From: Methanocella_A sp035319305
GTDB taxonomy: Archaea; Halobacteriota; Methanocellia; Methanocellales; Methanocellaceae
Assembly: GCA_035319305.1 (NCBI GenBank)
Contig: DATHCY010000263.1
Span: forward strand, 1 to 11,729
Reading direction: 5' to 3'
DNA length: 11,729 nt
The position numbers were made by a program, and so were the translations under genes. The notes beneath the pieces are model-generated. The model was given only the letters and a program-made list of their open reading frames with translations, was not told the origin of the DNA and did not search any database. This document shows positions 6,600-11,729 of this stretch, one piece after another (the stretch's first letter is position 1; each line of letters begins with the position of its first letter).

Positions 6600-7325
6600 T
6601 CAGAAGAGCGCCAGGAAACTTTCACAGGATATCGAATCCAGGTTCCTGATGCAGTATGAGCCGCCTGAAAACGATTCCTTGATATGACTTATGCCCGCCA
6701 CCTTGCCATCCAGCTCTATTGCCCGATCGATATATGCTCGTACAGAGTTGTGCTTGCTAGCGATATCCACGAACACCTTCGCGCTGTCTCGCAGCGCGAG
6801 CAGCAGATCTGTGAGGTCTTTCGCGTCGACCCTGCAGGATTCAGCCAGTCCTTTCACTATGTTGCCGATTTCTTGGTCGTTGAGGAAGGATACCATGTAG
6901 ATGTCGTAGTCGAACAGTTGTTTTTTGATCTCTGGCATCGCGACAGCGAGATCGATAGCTCCGCCCTGCAAGATTATTTCGGATAGGGCTTCGAAGAGTT
7001 CATCATTGTATACCATCTCGCCTATTTTTCGCGCCGCTGGAACCTTAGCAACCACATTCGTTTTCGTTGTTGTTATAGCATTTGCTGCAGTTGTCTTCGG
7101 CCGGGCTGCTGCCTTCGACGTAGTTGTCTTTGCTTTTGTGGCTGCAGTGGGCTTGGATACTGCCTTAGACTTAGCTGTAGATTTAGATATGGATGTCGTC
7201 TTAGACTTAGCTGTAGCTTTCGGTTTGGAAGCCACATTAGACTTGGTAGCTGTAGCTGTAGTTTTTGGCCTGGGTGTTGCCTTGGCTTTATTAGATACAC
7301 CCTCAGGCTTTTTAATACCTGTCAC
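6600..7325 (-). CDS. Histone-H1-like basic tail fused to a Tag-like (HhH-GPD type) domain
   Basis: A 241-residue protein in two parts. Residues 1-100 are almost only Lys, Ala, Thr, Ser and Pro (AKSKTTSISKSTAKSKAVSK and similar), with a single acidic residue; such tails resemble the C-terminus of eukaryotic H1 and bacterial AlgP/HctB-type proteins and bind DNA non-specifically. Residues 101-241 are folded-looking. Landmarks line up with DNA-3-methyladenine glycosylase I (Tag): D108-ELFEAL, ILQGG (118-122), KKQLFDYD (134-141), LNDQEIGNIV (149-158), SAKVFVDI (181-188), RAYI (196-199) and LDSISCESFL (229-238), the last matching the ICYSFM segment of Tag. The N-terminal CxW and HDxEWG segment and the zinc-binding Cys/His ends of Tag are missing, so catalysis is doubtful. 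The start is GTG (7323-7325); GGGAG lies about 12 bases upstream. A non-catalytic DNA-damage or lesion-binding chromatin protein is possible. The Tag link is from memory of the family. Confidence 0.7.
   Translation of the reverse strand: MTGIKKPEGVSNKAKATPRPKTTATATKSNVASKPKATAKSKTTSISKSTAKSKAVSKPTAATKAKTTTSKAAARPKTTAANAITTTKTNVVAKVPAARKIGEMVYNDELFEALSEIILQGGAIDLAVAMPEIKKQLFDYDIYMVSFLNDQEIGNIVKGLAESCRVDAKDLTDLLLALRDSAKVFVDIASKHNSVRAYIDRAIELDGKVAGISHIKESFSGGSYCIRNLDSISCESFLALF
7164..7216. repeat. 17-base direct repeat in the basic tail
   Basis: CTTAGACTTAGCTGTAG occurs at 7164-7180 and again at 7200-7216, a 36-base period. A weaker third version begins near 7238. On the coding strand these encode TAKSK-like blocks. 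The repeat is in frame (period divisible by three), so slippage would lengthen or shorten the tail without breaking the gene. Confidence 0.85.
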
Positions 7326-7432
7326 CTTAGGACCAACTCCCTGGGATTGTAATAAACAAATTTGGAATTACACATATTTAATTTAATCGGGGGTTTCTGA
7401 ACTTGCGATATCATAATGATGGCTGTCGATTA

Positions 7433-8155
7433 CTATTCGCGCTGAACATAGTCGTCGTATTCGGCTTTGCGGAGCCTGATAGGATGGAACCCGAGCCGGC
7501 GGTTCTGGGTTTGTTCGAATAAGTCCATGTAATATTTCAATGTCCCGTACAGGCCGTCCTTTTCCAGCCGTCTGGATGAGGTGATGGTCTTGCGACGGGA
7601 GATGTACTTGGTGCGGCCGATGTGGCGCAGCTTGATGCTCATGTCCAGGTCTTCTAGGTGGCATAAGCGGAAGCCCCCTATCTTCTGGAAAGCCTCGCGT
7701 CGGATGCATATATTGAAGCCAGGAAGTGTGGCGCCGCTCAGTATGCTGCGGAGGACATAATAGGAATTAGTGATATATTCAGCAAAGAGGAGCTTCGGGG
7801 TCCTTCTTGTGAATTTAAAGGCGCAGGAACAGCCGATCAGGCGTTTATCCTGGAAGGCCTTCCAGACGGTTTCCATGTAGTCCGGGAGCACCTCGGTGTC
7901 TGAATCAATGAATACGATAATGTCGCCCTCGGCGAGCGTAGCGCCCTCGTTGCGTGCTCTGGCGGTGCCGCGCTCGCTACATATATGCACCTTGCCGGTG
8001 TATTCCCGGGCGATCTCAACCGTACGATCGGTGCTACCTGAGTCGGAGACGATCAGTTCCCAGGAATGGGGGGTTTTCTGACTCTTGATGGAATCCAGAC
8101 ATCGGCGGATCCTCTTTTCTTCGTTCAGTGCCGGTACGATGACGGAAATGTCCAT
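7433..8155 (-). CDS. Family 2 glycosyltransferase
   Basis: Predicted cytoplasmic or membrane-associated GT-A enzyme that moves a sugar from a nucleotide-sugar donor; substrate unknown. Its 240 residues match a minimal GT2 domain: ISVIVPALNEEKRI at the N-terminus (nucleotide binding), VSDSGSTDRT (36-44), the metal-binding D84-S-D86 in VFIDSDTEV, and LEDLDMS (167-173) holding the probable catalytic base D169. No transmembrane segment is evident, unlike dolichol-phosphate sugar synthases with C-terminal helices. Such enzymes act in surface polysaccharide, glycolipid or S-layer glycan assembly. A glycoprotein-like gene with many sequons lies nearby, but not in the same operon, so a link is only a guess. 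Its promoter probably lies in 8156-8200, where a TTTATCC element is visible on this strand. Confidence 0.9.
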   Translation of the reverse strand: MDISVIVPALNEEKRIRRCLDSIKSQKTPHSWELIVSDSGSTDRTVEIAREYTGKVHICSERGTARARNEGATLAEGDIIVFIDSDTEVLPDYMETVWKAFQDKRLIGCSCAFKFTRRTPKLLFAEYITNSYYVLRSILSGATLPGFNICIRREAFQKIGGFRLCHLEDLDMSIKLRHIGRTKYISRRKTITSSRRLEKDGLYGTLKYYMDLFEQTQNRRLGFHPIRLRKAEYDDYVQRE

Positions 8156-8304
8156 GATATCAGCGTGATTGTTTCATGCGTTACAGGATAAACTTTCCCA
8201 TTATTAGCTGCCTGAGACTCAGGAAATAATCGATCTGACGGTCCTGGGTTTAGCAACGACTATGATCCCCAGTCTCCTGTGTATGTTGGCGATAGCTTGT
8301 CATG

Positions 8305-8334
8305 GTTCTCGTGAGAAACCCCTGCAGGGGAGAA
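8305..8334. repeat. Nested inverted repeats (possible hairpin)
   Basis: The perfect palindrome CCCCTGCAGGGG is at 8319-8330. GTTCTC at 8305-8310 pairs with GAGAAC at 8329-8334, and TTCTC-GT-GAGAA (8306-8317) gives an alternative stem. The two pairings exclude each other. It lies in the divergent spacer between the glycosyltransferase gene and the iron operon, upstream of the operon TATA box, so it is probably not in that mRNA. Role unknown. Confidence 0.55.
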
Positions 8335-8360
8335 CGCCAAGCGCGAAGAATGAGAAAGTA

Positions 8361-8368
8361 TTTAATAT
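8361..8368 (+). promoter_or_regulatory. TATA box of the iron-uptake operon
   Basis: TTTAATAT directly abuts the first DtxR-type palindrome. Transcription would begin about 26 bases downstream, near 8391, inside the second palindrome, leaving a leader of about 20 bases. Occupied operators would therefore block both TBP/TFB and start-site access. Confidence 0.6.
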
Positions 8369-8395
8369 TAGGTAAACCTAATTAGGTATACCTAA
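8368..8395. promoter_or_regulatory. Two abutting DtxR/IdeR-type operators
   Basis: TTAGG-TAAA-CCTAA at 8368-8381 is followed with no gap by TTAGG-TATA-CCTAA at 8382-8395. Each is a 14-base palindrome with perfect 5-base arms, and the junction CCTAATTAGG is itself palindromic. The TTAGG/CCTAA arms match the core of iron-dependent DtxR/IdeR operators. The site precedes a gene for a DtxR-family protein, strongly suggesting autoregulation and iron repression of feoB. Confidence 0.85.
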
Positions 8396-8410
8396 CTGAA
8401 TCTGATCTTT

Positions 8411-9076
8411 ATGAGGAAAAACATCACCGAGGAATATCTGGAGACCATCCTATACCTGACCCGGGGAGGGGCCCGCGCCAAGACCCGGGACATCGCTCTT
8501 GCTATGGACATCAAACCGCCCAGCGTAACCGAGATGTTGCTAAAGCTACGAAAGCAGGGGTATATCGACTATGTGCCCTATGAAGGCGCCTCGCTCACCG
8601 GCGAAGGCAGGACAAAGGCGGTGGAGATGGAACGCAAGCACCAGCTGCTGGAGACGTTTCTGGTTGGCACTCTTGGTGTGGATACCGATACCGCACACGA
8701 TGAGGCGTGCGAGATGGAACATACGATCTCGGATGGTACTGTGGAGAGAATCTGCTCGTTCCTTGGTCATCCCCGGTATTGCCCGGACGATCATCCCATT
8801 ACCAGAGGCCCATGCTGCGAAAGTGCCGATGCCCCCACCCCGCTGCTGAACCTGGAGGAAGGCGAAGAGGGGGTCATTAGGGTGGTTACTCTGGACAATA
8901 ACACCCGTGACTACCTGCTTTCGCTTGGATTTATGCCCGATGTGCAGGTGCTGGTCAGGAAAAAGCTGCCCTCAAACAGCCTGCTGGTACGGATCAAGGG
9001 CTCAGAGATCGCCATAGGCAGGGACATTGCCGGCAGAATTCTAGTATCGAGGGTAGCGCCGAACGTGATCGGATGA
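8411..9076 (+). CDS. DtxR-family metal-dependent regulator fused to a FeoA domain
   Basis: Predicted iron-responsive repressor of 221 residues. Residues 1-65 form the winged helix (recognition helix around IKPPSVTEMLLKLRKQGYI). Residues 66-140 form the dimerisation and metal-binding domain. Compared with Corynebacterium DtxR, the ligands are conserved with a constant offset of two: H77, E81, H96, C100, E103, H104 (DtxR H79, E83, H98, C102, E105, H106). The Cys favours iron over manganese, but DtxR M10 is replaced by E8, which is nearer to MntR. A Cys-rich linker (CPDDHP...GPCC, about 124-137) leads to a C-terminal FeoA/SH3-like domain (about 145-218; GEEGVIRVVTLDNNTRDYLLSLGFMPDVQV). The stop overlaps the feoB start as ATGA. 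GATC just before the ATG may pair with the 16S rRNA end; no GGAGG is seen. Tandem operators lie 16 bases upstream. Confidence 0.93.
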   Translation: MRKNITEEYLETILYLTRGGARAKTRDIALAMDIKPPSVTEMLLKLRKQGYIDYVPYEGASLTGEGRTKAVEMERKHQLLETFLVGTLGVDTDTAHDEACEMEHTISDGTVERICSFLGHPRYCPDDHPITRGPCCESADAPTPLLNLEEGEEGVIRVVTLDNNTRDYLLSLGFMPDVQVLVRKKLPSNSLLVRIKGSEIAIGRDIAGRILVSRVAPNVIG

Positions 9077-10998
9077 CGCGGATAAAAGCGCTCAAGGTCG
9101 CCCTAATCGGCAATCCTAGCGTGGGCAAGAGCACGCTCTTTTCCCGGCTGACCGGCATAGGCGTTCTGATCTCCAACTATCCGGGCACCACTATGGAAGT
9201 GGCCCATGGCAGAGTGATGCACGATGATATCTCGCTGAACCTCTCGGACCTGCCGGGCATCTACTCTCTGGACACGGCTATCCCAGAAGAGCAGACTGTG
9301 ATCAAATACCTGCAGGACGAGCGGCCGGATGTCATTCTGAATGTCATCGACTCCACCCGGCTGGAGCGAAACCTATACCTGACGCTGGAACTGCTGGAAC
9401 TGGACATACCGGTCATAGTCGCCCTCAACATGGTGGATGAGGCGGCCATGATCGGCGTCGACGTCGACGCGGAGCAGCTATCCCATCTCCTCGGAACCGT
9501 AGTGATCCCTACCTCCGCCGGGAAAGGCACGGGACTGGAGGAACTGATGCACGCGTTCCGAAACCTGCCCGATCATAGGGGCCAGCGCCATGTACGCTAT
9601 GATCGGCATGTCGAGGGGTACATCGCCCAGCTGCAGTCCATGGGACTACGGCGAAACGAGGCGGTTATCTTACTCTCCGGCGGCAGGACAGAAGGATACC
9701 CGGAAGAGATCTCGACCGCCATCGGAATGATGCGTGATGAGATTATGAGTACCCACGATGCACCGGTGCTGGAACTTCTGGCTGGCAATCGGTACAGCGA
9801 CGCGGGGCTTATCGCACGGAGCGTCATGCGCAAGCGCACCGAGCCACACACGGGTCTGAGGGAGCGGATGGACGGCCTGTTTGTCCATCCCCTATGGGGC
9901 TTCGCCATCCTGGCAGCCATCGTCCTCAGCATGCTGTTGGTCGTCTTCTTCGTCGGCGGGTTCGTCGAGGACCTGATCAGCAATGTGTTCGATGCATATA
10001 TCCTCAACCCTGCCAAAGCTTGGCAGGCTCCTTACCCGATCCTTTCGATCGTGGTGATCTACACTCTGATCGGCGTGGAGGCAGGCCTGAGTATCGTAGT
10101 GCCTTACATCATGACGTTCTACCTGCTCATGGCCGTTCTGGAGAATTCCGGTTATCTCACTAGGGCAGCCTTCCTGCTGGATGAGATCATGCACAGGTTC
10201 CGGCTGCATGGCCGGGCCATGATCCCGATGGTTCTTGGGTTCGGCTGTAGCGTACCGGCGATCATGGCGACCAGGTCCCTGCAGACCCGCAGGGAACGGA
10301 TCATTACGGCCACGCTGGTCAGTATGGTCCCGTGCTCAGCGCGTAGCGTCGTCATCCTTGGGTTGGTGGCGAAATTTATCTCGATCTGGGCCGGGCTGTC
10401 GATCTACCTGCTGATGCTGGTGCTGATTGTCCTCGTCGGCTACATCTTGGGCCGGACAGTCAAGGGGGAGGAGACCGGCTTCGTGATGGAGATGGTGCCA
10501 CTGCGGGTGCCGGAACTGACGGATGTGATCAACAAGACCTGGCTGCAGATGAAGGAGTTTGTCTACGTAGCCTTCCCGTTACTAATAGTGGGCAGTGCTG
10601 TGCTGGGCGTGTTGCAGTTCATCGGCTTTCTGGCGCTTATGAATACGCTGCTGGCGCCGGTCACCCATGGGTGGCTGGGGCTGCCAGAATTCAGCGCTAC
10701 TGCTCTGATCTTCGGCGTTCTGCGGAAGGAGATGGCGCTAGAAACGCTTGCAGTAGCCGCAAATACTGCGAGTATCCATGGGCTCGCAACAGCGATGACC
10801 CCGTTGCAAATGTACGTATTTGCTGTATTTACGACCATCTACATTCCATGCCTCGCCTCCATAGCCATGCTAAAACGGGTGCTGGGTTTGACGGATACCG
10901 TAAAGGTCACGGCGCTCACCATTCTACTGGCGCTGCTTGTCAGCGGGTTAATCGCCCATCTGGTGCCGGTTGTGGCTGCGGCATTATTTTCTTATTGA
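9073..10998 (+). CDS. feoB: Ferrous iron transport protein B
   Basis: Membrane permease for Fe2+ driven or gated by an N-terminal GTPase. The 641-residue protein has all five G motifs: G1 GNPSVGKS (13-20), G2 around NYPGTT (35-40), G3 DLPG (59-62), G4 NMVD (119-122) and G5 TSAGKG (147-152). A helical insertion domain follows to about 265. The membrane part carries the two FeoB gate signatures: MVLGFGCSVPAIMATRSLQ with its Cys, and VSMVPCSARSVVI with a second Cys, both proposed in the iron path. About eight hydrophobic segments are seen up to the C-terminus. Length is normal for archaeal FeoB and shorter than the 773 residues of E. coli. It overlaps the dtxR-feoA stop by four bases, so translation is coupled and expression follows the upstream operators. 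No separate feoA or feoC gene follows; FeoA is supplied as part of the regulator. Confidence 0.97.
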   Translation: MTRIKALKVALIGNPSVGKSTLFSRLTGIGVLISNYPGTTMEVAHGRVMHDDISLNLSDLPGIYSLDTAIPEEQTVIKYLQDERPDVILNVIDSTRLERNLYLTLELLELDIPVIVALNMVDEAAMIGVDVDAEQLSHLLGTVVIPTSAGKGTGLEELMHAFRNLPDHRGQRHVRYDRHVEGYIAQLQSMGLRRNEAVILLSGGRTEGYPEEISTAIGMMRDEIMSTHDAPVLELLAGNRYSDAGLIARSVMRKRTEPHTGLRERMDGLFVHPLWGFAILAAIVLSMLLVVFFVGGFVEDLISNVFDAYILNPAKAWQAPYPILSIVVIYTLIGVEAGLSIVVPYIMTFYLLMAVLENSGYLTRAAFLLDEIMHRFRLHGRAMIPMVLGFGCSVPAIMATRSLQTRRERIITATLVSMVPCSARSVVILGLVAKFISIWAGLSIYLLMLVLIVLVGYILGRTVKGEETGFVMEMVPLRVPELTDVINKTWLQMKEFVYVAFPLLIVGSAVLGVLQFIGFLALMNTLLAPVTHGWLGLPEFSATALIFGVLRKEMALETLAVAANTASIHGLATAMTPLQMYVFAVFTTIYIPCLASIAMLKRVLGLTDTVKVTALTILLALLVSGLIAHLVPVVAAALFSY

Positions 10999-11091
10999 TC
11001 GATAGCTGCCTATTCCGCTCGATCATCGGCGGCTGCCTGTAGAAACCTATGCTTTATGGCAGGCGATCGGTACAATTTCGTAAAAAGCAAT

Positions 11092-11122
11092 ACATATTAA
11101 TATAAATGATTTGTATATTAAT
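11092..11122 (+). promoter_or_regulatory. AT-rich promoter region of the secreted-protein gene
   Basis: Two TATA-like boxes are visible: TTAATATAAA (about 11097-11106) and TTTGTATATTAAT (11110-11122). The second would start transcription near 11140, just before ATG 11148; the first would start it near 11128, before ATG 11136. No strong ribosome binding site distinguishes the in-frame ATGs at 11121, 11136 and 11148. Confidence 0.5.
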
Positions 11123-11147
11123 GCTTGCACGGGATATGATAAATACG

Positions 11148-11729
11148 ATGAACGGGAAGATCCATCTTTTTCTGGCTACCATACTGGTGGTCGCACTATC
11201 GGTAAGCAGCTTTGCGCCGCTTGCAACGGCGGCCAAGCACACCAGCCCTGTGACCGGTTGCATCTCGGTTAATGGCGTACCACAGAGTGGAGTGACAGTC
11301 ACCGGGTTCGGCAAGTCCACCACAACCGATGGCAAAGGAATGTATAAAATCAAACCAGGACCGCTCGCCGACGGCAGAATCACCGCATCTTACAAAGGAT
11401 ACTCAGCCAACAGCGCCCCACTACAGACACCGGCTAACCCCCCATACCCAGTAGTAGACCTGAACATCGTCATACCATCGCCAACAGCAACCCCAACACC
11501 AACAGCAACCCCAACAGCATCAAATAACCCCAGCAAAGCACCGAACAGCAAAGCACCGACAGGAAAACCCCCGACAGCAACCCCAACAGCATCAAATAAC
11601 CCCAGCAAAGCACCGACAGGAAAACCCCCAACAGCAACCCCAACAGCATCAAATAACCCCAGCAAAGCACCGGAGATCAACGTTCCAACAGGGAGCATCC
11701 ATTATCCATTCTGGGACATGACAGACGCA
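11148..11729 (+). CDS. Secreted protein with carboxypeptidase-regulatory-like domain and Pro/Thr/Ala repeats, 3' end missing
   Basis: The frame is open to the window edge (194 codons visible). From ATG 11148 the protein has a clear signal peptide (MNGKIHLFLATILVVALS, cleavage near SFAPLATAA); in-frame ATGs at 11121 and 11136 would add a short leader (MLARDMINT). Next is a domain of about 80 residues with the pattern TGCISVNGVPQSGVTVTGFG-KSTTTDGKGMYKI, typical of carboxypeptidase regulatory-like (Ig/transthyretin) domains common in archaeal surface proteins. Then comes a low-complexity region, PTATPTASNNPSKAPTGKP, repeated about three times (11499-11672), likely an extended, O-glycosylated stalk. 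The last visible residues (EINVPTGSIHYPFWDMTD) begin a new folded part. The function is unknown; a cell-wall or adhesion role is inferred. It follows feoB by about 150 bases with its own promoter. Confidence 0.8.
   Translation, partial: MNGKIHLFLATILVVALSVSSFAPLATAAKHTSPVTGCISVNGVPQSGVTVTGFGKSTTTDGKGMYKIKPGPLADGRITASYKGYSANSAPLQTPANPPYPVVDLNIVIPSPTATPTPTATPTASNNPSKAPNSKAPTGKPPTATPTASNNPSKAPTGKPPTATPTASNNPSKAPEINVPTGSIHYPFWDMTDA
11499..11672 (+). repeat. In-frame 57-base tandem repeat with one expanded unit
   Basis: Unit 1 is 11499-11570 (72 bases), unit 2 is 11571-11627 (57 bases) and unit 3 is 11628-11672 (45 bases, truncated). The protein unit is PTATPTASNNPSKAPTGKP. Unit 1 holds an extra five codons (NSKAP), a small internal duplication of the SKAP block. 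The near-identity of nucleotides, including third positions, points to recent slippage or recombination. All lengths are multiples of three. Confidence 0.9.

Noticed and set aside
6925..7386. Plus-strand open frame rich in Val, Ala, Phe and Asp opposite the basic tail
   Set aside because: It is the complement of Lys/Ala/Thr codons; the minus-strand frame has the folded C-terminal domain and plausible start.
10997..11024. GATCGA/TCGATC inverted repeat after feoB as a hairpin terminator
   Set aside because: The loop is 16 bases, the stem only six base pairs and no T-run follows.
11390..11698. Long minus-strand open frame with repeated hydrophobic GLFDAVGVAVG blocks, suggesting a membrane protein
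   Set aside because: It is the antisense of the Pro/Thr/Ala repeat gene; the apparent hydrophobic repeats simply mirror the plus-strand repeat, and there is no promoter or family motif.

Overview
The window looks like chromosomal DNA of a methanogenic euryarchaeon. The archaeal markers are an Nmd3-type ribosome factor with two zinc-knuckle sites, a Taw2-type wyosine-tRNA enzyme, AT-rich TATA boxes 20-30 nt before several start codons, GGAGG-type ribosome binding sites inside operons, and T-rich 3' ends. Base composition, the DtxR-FeoA/FeoB pair and the mix of bacterial-like and archaeal genes fit a Methanocella-like lineage, but that placement is inference from memory and was not tested.

Layout, left to right. 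(1) 2-637, plus: C-terminal two thirds of a bacterial-type 6-phosphofructokinase. (2) 638-1106: gene-free spacer ending in a dyad-rich promoter. (3) 1107-1667: PadR-family regulator. It is followed 3 nt later by a small His/Met-rich gene (1671-2026) that appears broken by a one-base frameshift and an in-frame TGA. (4) 2125-2805, minus: metallo-beta-lactamase-fold hydrolase, divergent from (5) 2937-4094, plus: an exported, probably glycosylated seven-bladed beta-propeller with a C-terminal membrane anchor. (6) 4106-6501, minus: a tight translation operon, nmd3 - taw2 - GNAT acetyltransferase. (7) 6600-7325, minus: a protein with a histone-H1-like Lys/Ala/Thr tail joined to a domain resembling DNA-3-methyladenine glycosylase I (Tag). 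(8) 7433-8155, minus: family 2 glycosyltransferase. (9) 8411-10998, plus: an iron-uptake operon with a DtxR-FeoA fusion overlapping feoB by 4 nt, preceded by two abutting TTAGG-N4-CCTAA palindromes. (10) 11148 to the window end, plus: a secreted protein with a carboxypeptidase-regulatory-like domain and a Pro/Thr/Ala repeat region, cut by the window edge.

How the parts work together. The iron locus is a closed loop: the fused regulator very probably binds the tandem palindromes in front of its own gene and controls the FeoB ferrous-iron permease. The nmd3 operon groups ribosome and tRNA maturation. The PadR regulator has its own palindromic promoter and probably controls itself and the decayed gene behind it. 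The two exported proteins are likely cell-surface components.

The most unusual items are the H1-tail/Tag-like fusion, the broken repeat protein whose two lesions can be placed from the sequence, the tandem DtxR operators combined with a mixed metal site in the regulator, and the expanding repeat in the last gene. I did not find clear evidence of a defence system, CRISPR array, insertion sequence, rRNA or tRNA.
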